Shown: positions 25,419 through 35,514, counted from the stretch's first letter. The stretch: 64,000 bases of DNA from CAZUHB01 sp964620445 (GCA_964620445.1 CAZUHB010000012.1:54667-118666); one strand, 5' to 3'. Notes: generated by a model from the letters alone, not told the origin. Translations and numbers: made by a program.

Positions 25419-26387
25419 TCAACCGCCCGCTTTCTCCTCGAGTTCGTCGAGCTTGTCGGGATCTGTGACCGCGAGGTCGACCAGGCACTTGGGCAGGGAG
25501 CTCTGATCGCACATGGCCCTGATCTCGCTCTCCTGATCGGAGAATTCGAGGATCTCACGCAGGGACTCGATGTAATCGGTCATATCGTCGTCGGCGATAT
25601 CGTCCAGCGCCGGTCCCGCGGCCTCGGCCGCCTTTTTTGCGGCCGCCTCTTCCTCGAGCCTCTTCTTTTCCTTGAGCTCCTCTTCCATCGCCTTCTTGAC
25701 GCTGGCCACGGAAGCCTCGTCGACACCGGCTATCTCGACGATCAGACCGTCGGCCACGCTGTTCGACATCAAATGTTTGATCTTGCCCTCGTCGGACTCG
25801 CTCTCCACGGCGGCGAGAAGCTCCTCGACCCTCTTCCTCTCCGCGCGCTCCGCTTCGACCGCGGCATTGACCTCGCCGAACTTGGCCTCCGTGATATCGA
25901 GAGCCGCGATCACCGTCTCGGGCGCCACATCTTCCGCGATAAGAAGCCTGATCCCCTCATCGCCCGAAAGCCCCTTGGCCTTTTCGATGAGCAAATCGAG
26001 CTTGGTATCCTCGAGGATGGAGAGAACATCGGACTTTCGCTCCGATCGCGTCATGGCGGGCCAGGTCTTCCCGAGACCGGCGATGAGTCTTGTCGTCGCC
26101 CTCCGAGGATCGATCACGTCTTCGAGCTCGAGAGACGCGACAGCATCGTTGAAATCCTTCTTGAGCGGTCTTCCGACGCCGAGCATATCCTTGACTGCCC
26201 ATCTCACCTGAAGCAGGTTGCCCCCGTTCCGGGACACGTTGTGGCCCGCCTTGTCGAGGTCCTGCACGATCCGCTGGATCACCGCTTCGCGATCTTGACC
26301 TTCGAGTTCCTGGGGACCGACGTTGAGGATCTGCTCTTCGATCAACAACCAGAGAGGTTTCTTATCTGCCCTGTCTTCCGTTGTCAT
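25419..26387 (-). CDS. Acidic helical protein of unknown function
   Basis: A 322-residue soluble protein with no signal peptide. It is rich in Glu, Ala, Lys and Asp, with a probable coiled coil at about 180-260 (AAVEAERAERKRVEELLAAV, MEEELKEKKRLEEEAAAKK) flanked by small helical bundles. No family was recognised. A GGAGAGTCGTC ribosome site precedes ATG 26387. It converges with the multihaem cytochrome gene, 13 bp apart. Codon use looks like the neighbours. Confidence 0.72.
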   Translation of the reverse strand: MTTEDRADKKPLWLLIEEQILNVGPQELEGQDREAVIQRIVQDLDKAGHNVSRNGGNLLQVRWAVKDMLGVGRPLKKDFNDAVASLELEDVIDPRRATTRLIAGLGKTWPAMTRSERKSDVLSILEDTKLDLLIEKAKGLSGDEGIRLLIAEDVAPETVIAALDITEAKFGEVNAAVEAERAERKRVEELLAAVESESDEGKIKHLMSNSVADGLIVEIAGVDEASVASVKKAMEEELKEKKRLEEEAAAKKAAEAAGPALDDIADDDMTDYIESLREILEFSDQESEIRAMCDQSSLPKCLVDLAVTDPDKLDELEEKAGG

Positions 26388-26817
26388 GACGACTCTCCAA
26401 TTGACGGATTCATCTTTAACTAGAAAAAGTCGGTGCTCCCGGACCTGGCCCGCTCGGATAACGATCCGCCCGGATCACGCCGTGAAACACCGGATTACTC
26501 ATATTCTCGCCACAAGACCGTGTTGTCAGAATCCCGTATGTTACAGAAACGGGGGAGAATCTCAACCATTGATCCACGCACATCTCATCCCTTTATTTCA
26601 CGCCCACGGGGCGGCTCCGCGGCGGAGGGGCGCGAACGAAGCCGGCCGGGCGTGAGTCAGATTCCACCACGGGGGCCGGATCGGCTGATTTATGAGATTT
26701 TCCCTGTTTCATGGTCTCCACGACCTGCTAAAATCGCTTCTTTTTTAGATCTGCAAAGGCCGGCCCGCCAGGGGCACGTGTCGTGTGGAGACACTTTTCC
26801 AAACAAAAGGACGGACA
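26388..26817 (+). other. Divergent intergenic region upstream of icd
   Basis: A 430-bp spacer with promoters for the minus-strand acidic helical protein and for isocitrate dehydrogenase. A weak AT-rich patch (GCTAAAATCGC near 26727) could be part of the icd promoter. Open frames across it have no coding character. No RNA gene or repeat was seen. Confidence 0.5.
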
Positions 26818-29043
26818 ATGGCGACATCAAAGATCATCTGGACAAAAACCGACGAGGCGCCCGCGCTGGCGTCGAGAGCGTGGCTTCCAATCCTCCAGGC
26901 TTTCACGAAGGGATCCGGAATCGGAGTCGAGATCGCGGACATCTCGCTCGCCGGAAGGGTTATCGCCAACTTTCCCGAAAATTTGACGGAGGAACAGAAG
27001 GTCGACGACTTTCTGACGCGACTCGGCGAGCTTGCCCAGACGGCAGAGGCCAATATCATCAAGTTGCCCAACATCAGCGCCTCCATTCCCCAGCTCCAGG
27101 CCACCATCAAGGAGCTGAGGGAGAAGGGATACGATATCCCCGAATATCCGGAGGAACCCGAAAACGACGCGGAGAAGGCGCTGCAGCAGAAGTTCTCCGT
27201 CGTTCTCGGCTCGGCCGTCAATCCCGTTCTGCGCGAGGGCAATTCCGACCGCCGCCCGGCCGCGTCGGTCAAGAACTTCGCCCAGAAGCAGCCTCACAAG
27301 ATGATGAAGCCCTGGCCCGAATCGGGCTCGAAATGCAGCGTCGTCCACATGCGCGAGAAGGACTTCTACGGGAGCGAGAAATCGACGACCCTGTCACGGG
27401 CGTGCGAGGTCAAGATCGAGTTCGTCGACGGCGACGGCAAGACGTCCGTCCTGAAGGAAAAGCTGCCTCTCCTCGAAGGCGAGGTCATCGACACGGCCGT
27501 GATGAACGTGACCGCCTTGCGCGAGTTCTTCGCGGAGGCGATCGACACCGCCCGCGAGGAGGGCGTTCTGTTCTCCCTGCACCTAAAGGCGACGATGATG
27601 AAGGTCTCCGATCCGATCATGTTCGGCCACTGCGTTTCGGTATTTTTCAGGGAAGCCCTCGACAAGCACGCCGATCTGCTCAAGGAAATCGGCGCCAACG
27701 TCAACAATGGTCTTGCCGACGTTCTCGAGAAACTGGACAGGCTTCCCGCTGACAAGAAAGCCAAGGTCGAGGCCGATATCGCGGCTGTCTACGAGAACCG
27801 TCCTCCCCTCGCCATGGTCGACTCGCGAAAAGGCATCACCAATCTCCACGTACCGAACAACATCATCATCGACGCGTCCATGCCGAACGTGGTGCGCGAC
27901 GGGGGAAAGATGTGGAACACGGACGATCAGCTCCAGGATTGCATCGCCGTGGTGCCTGATCGCAGCTACGCCACGATGTATCAGGAGATCATCGAGGACT
28001 GCAAACAGAACGGCCAGTTCGATCCGGCCACCATGGGCAACGTGTCCAACGTGGGCCTGATGGCCAAGAAAGCCGAGGAGTACGGTTCGCACGACAAGAC
28101 CTTCGTGGCGTCCGGCCATGGCACGATCCGCGTCGTCGATGAGACGGGGAATCCGCTCCTCGAGCAGGTCGTGGAACGGGGCGACATCTTCAGAATGTGC
28201 CAGACGAAGGATGTCGCGATCCGCGACTGGGTCAAGCTGGCGATCAGGAGATCGCGGGCCAGTGGATCGCCCGTCCTGTTCTGGCTCGATCAGAACCGGG
28301 GCCACGATGTCGAGATCCTGAAGAAGGTGGACGCCTACCTGCCCGAGCAGGACACCACAGGACTCGAGGTCCACATCATGAAACCGCGGGACGCCATGAC
28401 GTTCAGCCTGAAAAGGATCCGCCAGGGCCAGAACGCCATCGCGGCGACCGGCAACGTGCTTCGTGACTATCTGACCGACCTCTTTCCCATTCTCGAACTC
28501 GGCACGAGCGCCAGGATGCTCTCGATCGTGCCCCTCCTCAACGGCGGCGGACTCTTCGAGACCGGGGCCGGTGGATCTGCTCCCAAGCACGTCCAGCAGA
28601 TCCTCACCGAGGGCCACCTGAGATGGGATTCTCTCGGCGAATACTGCGCGCTCGTTCCATCGCTCGAGTTGATCGCCGAACAAACCGAGAATCCGAAGGC
28701 GACGATCCTGGCCGAGACGCTCGATCAGGCGGTCGCAAAGTACCTCGAAAAGGGCCGGCTCCCCTCGCGAAAGGTGAACGAGATCGACAACAGGGGAAGC
28801 ACCTTCTACCTGACACTGTACTGGGCACAGGCTCTGGCCGCGCAGGACAAGGATGCCGAGCTGAAGGAACGCTTCACCAGGATGGCGAAAACCCTCGGGG
28901 AAAAGGAAGCCGCGATCACCGAGGAGCTCCTGGCCGCGCAGGGCGGATCCGTCGATATCGGCGGATATTATCTTCCCGACGATGGTCTGGCAACGAAGGT
29001 GATGCGGCCGAGTGCGACCTTCAATGCCATCATCGATGCATGA
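26818..29043 (+). CDS. icd: Monomeric NADP-dependent isocitrate dehydrogenase
   Basis: A 741-residue protein, the length of the monomeric (IDH-II) class that oxidatively decarboxylates isocitrate to 2-oxoglutarate with NADP and Mg2+. Family stretches include the N-terminal IIWTKTDEAPALASRAWLP, the SMPNVVRDGGKMWN loop, NVSNVGLMAKKAEEYGSH and the C-terminal FYLTLYWAQALAAQ. The start ATG 26818 has AAAGGACGG upstream; an in-frame ATG at 26785 precedes that site. It is a cytosolic citric-acid-cycle enzyme, monocistronic, and ends at a strong terminator. Presence of this class rather than the common dimeric enzyme is a useful lineage marker. Confidence 0.97.
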   Translation: MATSKIIWTKTDEAPALASRAWLPILQAFTKGSGIGVEIADISLAGRVIANFPENLTEEQKVDDFLTRLGELAQTAEANIIKLPNISASIPQLQATIKELREKGYDIPEYPEEPENDAEKALQQKFSVVLGSAVNPVLREGNSDRRPAASVKNFAQKQPHKMMKPWPESGSKCSVVHMREKDFYGSEKSTTLSRACEVKIEFVDGDGKTSVLKEKLPLLEGEVIDTAVMNVTALREFFAEAIDTAREEGVLFSLHLKATMMKVSDPIMFGHCVSVFFREALDKHADLLKEIGANVNNGLADVLEKLDRLPADKKAKVEADIAAVYENRPPLAMVDSRKGITNLHVPNNIIIDASMPNVVRDGGKMWNTDDQLQDCIAVVPDRSYATMYQEIIEDCKQNGQFDPATMGNVSNVGLMAKKAEEYGSHDKTFVASGHGTIRVVDETGNPLLEQVVERGDIFRMCQTKDVAIRDWVKLAIRRSRASGSPVLFWLDQNRGHDVEILKKVDAYLPEQDTTGLEVHIMKPRDAMTFSLKRIRQGQNAIAATGNVLRDYLTDLFPILELGTSARMLSIVPLLNGGGLFETGAGGSAPKHVQQILTEGHLRWDSLGEYCALVPSLELIAEQTENPKATILAETLDQAVAKYLEKGRLPSRKVNEIDNRGSTFYLTLYWAQALAAQDKDAELKERFTRMAKTLGEKEAAITEELLAAQGGSVDIGGYYLPDDGLATKVMRPSATFNAIIDA

Positions 29044-29080
29044 CAACGCCCGCCGAGCGTCTCTCAACCGGACCGAAAAC

Positions 29081-29117
29081 GAAAAGAGCCATCGCCCCAG
29101 CGGCGATGGCTCTTTTC
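29081..29117 (+). terminator. Intrinsic terminator downstream of icd
   Basis: A 16-bp perfect inverted repeat GAAAAGAGCCATCGCC / GGCGATGGCTCTTTTC around a 5-nt loop, with A and T tracts in the stem arms, 37 bp after the icd stop. Confidence 0.95.
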
Positions 29118-29248
29118 TTCAAGTTAATCGGTAGCACACCGGCCCGGCACGAGCTATCAGATGGGCTCGGCCCGATTGGCAACCTCTTGTACAGCAAAAA
29201 TCATCTGTCGCAGGTTCTCGGGAATCATCAACAGGGAGGATAGACCCG

Positions 29249-31042
29249 ATGCTGTTTGAGCGTTTCAGACTGACCACACCGCTCGCTCTCGCGGGCTTGT
29301 TTTTTCTTTCGCCCCTTTTTGCCGCCACCATCCACGTCGACGACAGTGCGCCCGGCGGCGGCGACGGCTCGTCATGGGCTCTCGCCTTCGACGACCTCCA
29401 GGACGCTCTCGATGGAGCCGCGCCTTTCGACGTGATCCACGTCGCGCAGGGGGTCTATCGGCCGAGCGAGCAGGTCGATCCGGCCGATCCCCGCTCCGTC
29501 TCTTTCGTGATGATCGCCGATGTGGCGATCCTGGGCGGGTTCGCCGGATACGGAGCGGTCGATCCCGACGAGCGGGACGTGGCCGCGTACACCTCCGTTC
29601 TCAGCGGCGATCTGGACGGAAATGACGGTCCTGATTTCACCAACCGGAGCGACAACTGCTATCACGTCGTCTTCAATAACGGAAACTACCTTACGAGTAC
29701 GGCCGTTCTCGATGGTTTCACGCTTTCCGGCGGCCATGCCGATGTGGCGGTCCAGTACAATTCGGGCGGCGGAATCTTCATCCAGTCGTCGTCGCCGACC
29801 CTGAACGGGTGCACCCTTACCGACAACTGGGCTTACAACAGCGGCGGCGTCAACATCGTGACATCACAGACCGTCTTGAACCGGTGCACGATCGCCGACA
29901 ATCGCGCCGGGCACATCGGCGGCGGCATCATCGTATCCGACGGTTCGGTCACGCTGAACGACTGCGTCATCTCCGGGAACATGGCCAATCTCGGGGGCGG
30001 CATGTCCATCTTTTCGTCCGATTCCACGCTGGTCGGCTGCATCTTCGTCAACAACGGGGGGATCAACGACGGCGGCGCCCTGCACAATCTCGATTCCTCG
30101 CCGACCCTGATCGACTGCGATTTCATCGAGAACAACGGCGGCGCCATACTCAACGATCTCGACTCGGCGCCTCTTGTGAAAGGTTGCACCTTCGAGCGGA
30201 ACTGGTCGGATGAGAGCGGCGGCGCCATCGCCAACCTGGGCTCGTCGCCGATCGTGTACAACTGCATCTTCCGCGAGAACTCGACCGACGAGACCGGCGG
30301 CGCTCTGTTCAACTACATCTCCGATCCGAGCGTGACCCACTGCGTCTTCGTGGGCAATACGGCCCTCGTCCGAGGGGGAGCGGTGGCCAATGACACGTCC
30401 TCGCCGATACTGACCAATTGCGTTCTCTGGGCGAACAGCTCGGGCAATCCCCCGTCATCGGACGAGATCTCCAACGATTCGTACAGCTTTCCGGCCGTCA
30501 CCTACTGCGATGTGGAGGGCGGATACGCGGGGGCGGGCAACATCGACGCCGACCCGCTCTTCGCCGATGGGCCGAACGGGGACTTTCACCTCACATGGAA
30601 CTCTCCTTGCCGGGACAGCGGCGACAACTCCGCTTCCACCGAGGTCCACGATTTCGAGGGCGATCCGCGCATCGCGCTCGGCACGTCCGACATGGGAGCG
30701 GACGAGTACTACTACCGCCTCTACCACATGGGCGACGTCATCGCAGGATCCCCCGTCGACGTGAAGGTGGTCGGCTTTCCAAACGCGCCTGTTCGTCTTT
30801 TTCTCGGCTCGGGCATCGCCGACCCGCCCTACTCGACACAACACGGCGACTTCCTGCTGAACTGGCCACCGCTGTGGCAGGGGACGATCGGCTCCATTCC
30901 GGGTGATGGAATACTCGTTTTTCCGGCAACGGTGCCGGCAGGATGGCCTTCCGGCTCCACGCACCCTCTTCAGTCGCTCGTGGGCCCCTGGGGCGGGCCG
31001 TGGACAAGGTTGACCAACCTGGATCCGCTCACCGTGGATTAG
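29249..31042 (+). CDS. Secreted right-handed beta-helix protein with choice-of-anchor-Q-like motif
   Basis: A 597-residue protein with a signal peptide (about 1-27). An N-terminal strand (TIHVDDSAPGGGDGSSWALA) is followed by many short repeats of the NxGGGxxxxxSxPTLxxCxF type that form a parallel beta-helix (about 130-400). The DADPLFADGPNGDFHLTWNS motif (about 433-452) is the choice-of-anchor-Q signature. A C-terminal domain (about 490-597, starting LYHMGDV and ending LTNLDPLTVD) is shared with two other secreted proteins in this window. It is likely a surface or extracellular adhesin or carbohydrate-binding protein. ATG 29249 follows AGGGAGGA at ten-base spacing. Confidence 0.85.
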   Translation: MLFERFRLTTPLALAGLFFLSPLFAATIHVDDSAPGGGDGSSWALAFDDLQDALDGAAPFDVIHVAQGVYRPSEQVDPADPRSVSFVMIADVAILGGFAGYGAVDPDERDVAAYTSVLSGDLDGNDGPDFTNRSDNCYHVVFNNGNYLTSTAVLDGFTLSGGHADVAVQYNSGGGIFIQSSSPTLNGCTLTDNWAYNSGGVNIVTSQTVLNRCTIADNRAGHIGGGIIVSDGSVTLNDCVISGNMANLGGGMSIFSSDSTLVGCIFVNNGGINDGGALHNLDSSPTLIDCDFIENNGGAILNDLDSAPLVKGCTFERNWSDESGGAIANLGSSPIVYNCIFRENSTDETGGALFNYISDPSVTHCVFVGNTALVRGGAVANDTSSPILTNCVLWANSSGNPPSSDEISNDSYSFPAVTYCDVEGGYAGAGNIDADPLFADGPNGDFHLTWNSPCRDSGDNSASTEVHDFEGDPRIALGTSDMGADEYYYRLYHMGDVIAGSPVDVKVVGFPNAPVRLFLGSGIADPPYSTQHGDFLLNWPPLWQGTIGSIPGDGILVFPATVPAGWPSGSTHPLQSLVGPWGGPWTRLTNLDPLTVD

Positions 31043-31278
31043 CGCTGACATTCGACGCGGTCCGCCGCACGGTTTGCGGTCCGCCGCACGGAGCCGTTCG
31101 GCCACGGAACGCCCCCGAAACAGGAATTGCCCCGATCATCAATGACCGAAAATACCGCTCACCGTCGAGGAAGGATCTGATATCATTCGGATCATCTCAA
31201 CAATCGATCCGTTTGCGGAGAAAAGACGCGGGCGCGCCAGACCGCGGCTGACTCCATGGAAATTTTCGGGAAGTTTCG

Positions 31279-32685
31279 GTGACAGACGCAATGCGCAACG
31301 TTTTTTTTGTACCGCTTTTTTTCCTGTTCCTCTTTTCTTCCGTTGCCGGTAGAGGGTTCGATGGTGGGGATGACGTCTACGAGGCGCCCGATCCGGAACC
31401 GACCCCGGAGGAAACGTTGATTCTCGAATACATCAACCGTTTCCGCGCCGATCCTGCCGCCGAGGCCGACCGGATCGCACCACTCGACGGGAGCGTCGCA
31501 ACAATCGGTTTGGACCAGGTGAAGGTGGATGTCTTCCGGTCGGAGCTGAAAGAGCTGTCTCCGTCGCCTCCGCTCGTCTTCGACCTCGCGCTGGTGAGAT
31601 CCGCGCGGCGTCATTCTCACTACCAGGTCTTGAACGGTCAATGTTACAACGAGGACCCGGACAAGCCCGGCTATACGGGTTACGACTCGGGGGAAAGAGC
31701 CCACGACGCCGGTTACGGGGCGAGCAATCGGCAAACCCTCGAGTGCAGTTACGACGAAGCGGAGGATATCTGGCATGCTTATACCGTCGATATCGTCTGC
31801 TATGGACTCGTGTGTGACGAAACAGGCATGACCCACGACCGCCACGCGCGGGTGATCAATCACGATCCCTCGGGCCGGGAATTCGGATGCGGCTATCTGC
31901 GGGGCAAGAAAAACTTCACGGTGACCAAGGTTTTTGCCGAGGGCTCAGGCAAGCGCTTTTCGGGCGGAGTCGCCTATGTCGACGAGAACCGCAATGGCTT
32001 TTACGACATTGGCGAGGGCCGAGGCGGCGTGATCATTTCATGCGGCGACGCGATCGTCGAATCCTGGAAAAGTGGCGCGTATACGCTCCCCATCGGCGAG
32101 GGAATGGTCACGATCACGGCTCAATTCGATCGATGGAATGGAAGCAGAACTTTCGAGCCGGGAAGGGACAATGTCAAGTTCGACTTCCTGATTCCCAAGG
32201 AGGAGGATGTCAAGAAGGCTCTGCGGCTCCTGACAGCCGCCGAGAAGGAAAAAAACAGGGACCGCCGTTTCAACGCTCTCCTGGATCTGCACAGACAAGC
32301 ACAGGATCTCGTGCTCGACGAAAAAACGCGCGCAAGGATCGAATCTCTCACCGCACCCGTGATCAGCAGGCTCGATTCGGCCAAGAAAGAGGTCCGCGAT
32401 GCGTTCGGCGCCGGTGATATGCGGCAGGCGAGAAAGATCGTTTTCAGCAGGAAGAAAGAGTACTCCCGCACCATGGCCTCGCGCTGGTTCGATGACGCCG
32501 AGCGCTGCTCGCGACAGAAGGAAAAGTACGATCAGCTCGCGGCGTTCAAGAGAGAAGGCAAGAGATTGAGCGAGAGCAGGATTTCTAAAGTTGTCCGGAC
32601 AATGCGAAAGGAAGAGGGAAAACTCGAGACCGCCGAATGGAAGCGTTGGCTGAGCGACCTGGCCGACCGCGCGAATGATCTATAG
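31279..32685 (+). CDS. Secreted CAP/SCP-domain protein with coiled C-terminus
   Basis: A 468-residue protein with a hydrophobic signal (about 5-24). The CAP (SCP/PR-1) fold is suggested by LILEYINRFRADPAAEADRI, by LALVRSARRHSHYQ and by later GASNRQTLECS and CGYLRGKKNFTVT stretches. After about 240 comes a small beta domain (VAYVDENRNGFYDIGEGRGG) resembling SdrD B-like modules, then a long charged helix-rich tail (290-468). GTG 31279 has GGGAAG at suitable distance; ATG 31291 is the alternative with no clear site. It is extracellular; its role is unknown. Confidence 0.77.
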   Translation: MTDAMRNVFFVPLFFLFLFSSVAGRGFDGGDDVYEAPDPEPTPEETLILEYINRFRADPAAEADRIAPLDGSVATIGLDQVKVDVFRSELKELSPSPPLVFDLALVRSARRHSHYQVLNGQCYNEDPDKPGYTGYDSGERAHDAGYGASNRQTLECSYDEAEDIWHAYTVDIVCYGLVCDETGMTHDRHARVINHDPSGREFGCGYLRGKKNFTVTKVFAEGSGKRFSGGVAYVDENRNGFYDIGEGRGGVIISCGDAIVESWKSGAYTLPIGEGMVTITAQFDRWNGSRTFEPGRDNVKFDFLIPKEEDVKKALRLLTAAEKEKNRDRRFNALLDLHRQAQDLVLDEKTRARIESLTAPVISRLDSAKKEVRDAFGAGDMRQARKIVFSRKKEYSRTMASRWFDDAERCSRQKEKYDQLAAFKREGKRLSESRISKVVRTMRKEEGKLETAEWKRWLSDLADRANDL

Positions 32686-32790
32686 AGGAAAAATCACAGC
32701 GACCGGAAATCTGCTCCTCTGTGACAAGACAAGACCTCGGCGAAAGGGTCGGGTACAGATTGGCCCGGCCGGTTGTGGAAGGAGGATACG

Positions 32791-33450
32791 ATGCGGTTCA
32801 AATCGGTGCGCTTTCTCTTCTTGCTGGTCATTGTTCTCTCGATCCTGATCTCGGGGAACGAGACTCCAGCCTGGCCCAGCCTCGGCCCCTGGATCAACGG
32901 GTATCCAGCGTTCACGGTTCATGCCAAAGTCGCCTGGGACGTCGTGAACGAACCCACCGTCGCGGCGTGGCTCGCCGGCAAGGGCCTCGACCGGGTACAG
33001 ATCGCCCTCTGGGCCAGCCGGGAGCCGGCCGGCTGGGATCACTGGGGATACGGCGCAATCGCCAGCGGCGCTTTTCTGGCCGAGATGGCGCCAACGGAGG
33101 AGATGATCGGCAAGCTGCTTCACTGCACGGGCGATTGCGGGGTGGCTGTCAACCACAGCCCCGCGAACGAGTGGTACACCGATTCCAACCTTGTCGAGGG
33201 CCATTACGAATTGGCTGGTGAGGAGGTCGTGTTCCAGTTCACCTGGACACCGGCGGAGCAATCCTTCGCGGACGAGTCCGCACTGTTCCACGCGGCCATG
33301 GAGCAGACCACGAACTGGTTCAAGAACATCCCCGAGTCGCGGAAGCGCTACTGGGACCCGTGGACCCAATGGCTCGCCAAAAGAAGCCTATCCGACTGCA
33401 CGCGGTGGTCGCATGCGGCCATGCTCTATTACATCGATAGCAGTGAATAA
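32791..33450 (+). CDS. Secreted zinc-dependent phospholipase C / S1-P1 nuclease-like protein
   Basis: A 219-residue protein with a signal peptide (about 1-26) behind GGAGGATACG. The arrangement W-P...HAKVAWDVV, DHWGYGAIASGAFLAEM, HCTGDCGVAVNHSPANEW and WSHAAMLYY, with conserved His and Asp spaced along helices, resembles the all-alpha trizinc phospholipase C / P1 nuclease fold. The match is by pattern only. Two cysteines (CTGDC) may form a disulphide. It converges with the histone-like gene and is probably cotranscribed with the CAP protein 105 bp upstream, though a separate promoter is possible. Confidence 0.6.
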   Translation: MRFKSVRFLFLLVIVLSILISGNETPAWPSLGPWINGYPAFTVHAKVAWDVVNEPTVAAWLAGKGLDRVQIALWASREPAGWDHWGYGAIASGAFLAEMAPTEEMIGKLLHCTGDCGVAVNHSPANEWYTDSNLVEGHYELAGEEVVFQFTWTPAEQSFADESALFHAAMEQTTNWFKNIPESRKRYWDPWTQWLAKRSLSDCTRWSHAAMLYYIDSSE

Positions 33451-33464
33451 CCGTCTCTTCCCGA

Positions 33465-33767
33465 TCACACCCTGACAGCGTTGACGAAATGCTCGCCCTT
33501 GTTCTTCTTCTCGAGGTCCTCGACCATCTTGTAGGCCTTGTCCTTCTCCGCGTAGGGAAAGCATCCCACTTCCTTGAAATTCGAGTTGAACACTTTCCAC
33601 ACCACCTTCAGCCTCTGCCCGGCCGCGGCGGCTTTCTTTGATACCTTTTTTTTCTTGGCCGTTTTCTTCTTCGTCACCTTTTTCTTGGCAGCCTTCGTTT
33701 CCTTGGCTGCTGCTGCTTCCTCGGCTTTTTGCTGAATACGCGCTTTGTTGGACATTCTTTTGGCCAT
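33465..33767 (-). CDS. Histone-like Lys/Ala-rich DNA-binding protein with small C-terminal domain
   Basis: A 100-residue protein. Residues 14-50 are Lys/Ala-rich (KKKVTKKKTAKKKKVSKK), like the basic tails of bacterial histone H1-like proteins. Residues 52-100 form a compact domain (RLKVVWKVFNSNFKEV, FPYAEKDKAYKMVEDL). The combination suggests a nucleoid-associated protein whose tail binds DNA non-specifically. The C-terminal domain resembles small domains seen in Planctomycetota proteins, from memory. ATG 33767 has no strong ribosome site visible. Confidence 0.75.
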   Translation of the reverse strand: MAKRMSNKARIQQKAEEAAAAKETKAAKKKVTKKKTAKKKKVSKKAAAAGQRLKVVWKVFNSNFKEVGCFPYAEKDKAYKMVEDLEKKNKGEHFVNAVRV

Positions 33768-34146
33768 GTTAGAATCCGATATCTTGGTTCAGGAAAAAAC
33801 CTCTTTCCGTGCCGGGCCGAAGTTTCTCGAAGAAATGCAGTGAGAAGACGGTCAAGCTAATACATAAAAAATACCATATAACCCACGCTATAGCAAGGCC
33901 GAATGACTTTCGACGCCATCTAATTTGCATCAACCGTCATCGATCGCAATCCGCTCCTGCCTGTTCGAACAGACGCCTGCAAGCTCCGTTAGCGGAATCG
34001 AAGAGCGGGCCCTCGTCGCCCCTCACATTTCTGTTTTCCTCTCCGCCATTTCCTGATAGGTTATTTTGCCTCTATCGATGGCGCGATCAATGGTGAACAC
34101 AAGCGGGGTCAACCGATTCCGGTTTCATGATCGGAGGAGGAGCCTC
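33768..34146 (+). other. Intergenic region, lower GC
   Basis: A 379-bp spacer with notably lower GC than its neighbours around 33850-33930. It holds the divergent promoters of the histone-like gene and the beta-helix gene, and the GGAGGAGG ribosome site of the latter at its end. No RNA gene, repeat or coding signal was recognised. Confidence 0.5.
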
Positions 34147-35514
34147 ATGAGGCAGGCGTTGTATCTCGCACTGTTTTTTGCCATTCCCGTTGCGGCGCTC
34201 TGGCAGACGACATATTACGTTCCTGACGATTTCGCGACGATCCAGGAGGCGGTCGAAGCCGTGATCAACGGCGACACCATCGTGGCCAGGCCGGGGACAT
34301 ATCACGAAAATATAGATTTCGTGGGCAAAGCGATCACCCTTCGGAGCGACAAAGGCCCCGATTGTACAACGATCGACGGAAACCAGGTTGCCAGTGTCGT
34401 TTCCTTTCTGGCGGGCGAAGGTCCTGATTCGGTCATCGAGGGATTCCGTCTGACAAACGGACGCGGCTCGGGCGGCCCCAATGCGTCCGACGGGGGCGGT
34501 GTCGCCTGCATGAACTCACATCCCACCATCGCCAACAACATCATCTCGAATAACAGCGCAAACGAGTTCGGCGGCGGCATAAGCTGCTTCGAGTCATCGC
34601 CAAAAATAATCGGCAACGTGATCGCCGGCAACGTCTCGAATTCAGATAGCGGCGGCATCGACTGCTGGGAGTCGGATCCCGCTATCGTGAACAACATCAT
34701 CTCTGGTAACTCCGCCGCCCTCTCGGGCGGCGCCATCAGCTGTTTCACGTCGAGCCCGGATATTTTTCAGAACACGATCACCGAAAACCGGGCGACCGGT
34801 TTCGGCGGCGGGATCCAGTGCAGATACGACTCCTCGCCCCGTATGGCCAACACGATCCTCTGGAACAACAACGCCGCCTTCGGGCGCGAAATCGCCTTGA
34901 TCGTCTGGTTCAGCGTCGGATCGGAACTGACGGTCAGCGACTCCGACGTGATGGACGGCCAGGCCGCCTGCTTCGTCGATCCGGGCTGCACCCTCCACTG
35001 GCTGACAGGAATGATCGACGCCGATCCCGATTTCGTCGACGCCGCGGGCGAGGACTTTCACCTGGCATGGAAATCTCCTTGCCGCGACATGGGCGACAAT
35101 TCTTTCTCCCTCTCGTCTACAGACATCGACGGGGATCCCCGCATCACCCTCGGCACGGTCGATCTTGGAGCGGATGAGTACCACTACCATCTCTACCACA
35201 TGGGTGATGTCGTCGGCGGCTCCACCATCGATCTGAAGATCGTCGGATTTCCCGGTACGAACATCACTCTCTATCTCGGATCGGGCCTGGCCGATCCGCC
35301 CTACTCGACCCAGTACGGCACGTTCTACCTGAACTGGCCGCCGCAATGGCAAGGATTCTTCGGTCCCGTGCCGGGGAATGGCGTACTCCGGCTTCCGGCG
35401 ACGGTCCCCTGGGGTTGGCCCTCCGGATCGGAGCACCCCCTCCAGGCGCTCGTCGGCCCCTGGGGAGGGCCGTGGACGAGGCTCACGAACGCAGAGGTGC
35501 TGGTCGTGGAATAG
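34147..35514 (+). CDS. Secreted right-handed beta-helix protein
   Basis: A 455-residue protein with a signal peptide (about 1-17, LYLALFFAIPVAALW). Next comes the start of a parallel beta-helix typical of the NosD/pectin-lyase group (YYVPDDFATIQEAVEAVING), then repeats of the NNIISxNSAxxxGGGIxC type (about 120-260). The choice-of-anchor-Q-like DADPDFVDAAGEDFHLAWKS (about 297-316) and the shared C-terminal domain (LYHMGDV ... LTNAEVLVVE, about 358-455) end it. The start at 34147 is chosen for the GGAGGAGG site; the in-frame ATG at 34066 would add 27 non-signal residues. Confidence 0.85.
   Translation: MRQALYLALFFAIPVAALWQTTYYVPDDFATIQEAVEAVINGDTIVARPGTYHENIDFVGKAITLRSDKGPDCTTIDGNQVASVVSFLAGEGPDSVIEGFRLTNGRGSGGPNASDGGGVACMNSHPTIANNIISNNSANEFGGGISCFESSPKIIGNVIAGNVSNSDSGGIDCWESDPAIVNNIISGNSAALSGGAISCFTSSPDIFQNTITENRATGFGGGIQCRYDSSPRMANTILWNNNAAFGREIALIVWFSVGSELTVSDSDVMDGQAACFVDPGCTLHWLTGMIDADPDFVDAAGEDFHLAWKSPCRDMGDNSFSLSSTDIDGDPRITLGTVDLGADEYHYHLYHMGDVVGGSTIDLKIVGFPGTNITLYLGSGLADPPYSTQYGTFYLNWPPQWQGFFGPVPGNGVLRLPATVPWGWPSGSEHPLQALVGPWGGPWTRLTNAEVLVVE

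Noticed and set aside
26433..27752. Long plus-strand open frame overlapping the start of icd
   Set aside because: Its translation is Arg/Gly/Pro-rich without domain features and it overlaps the clearly coding icd frame.
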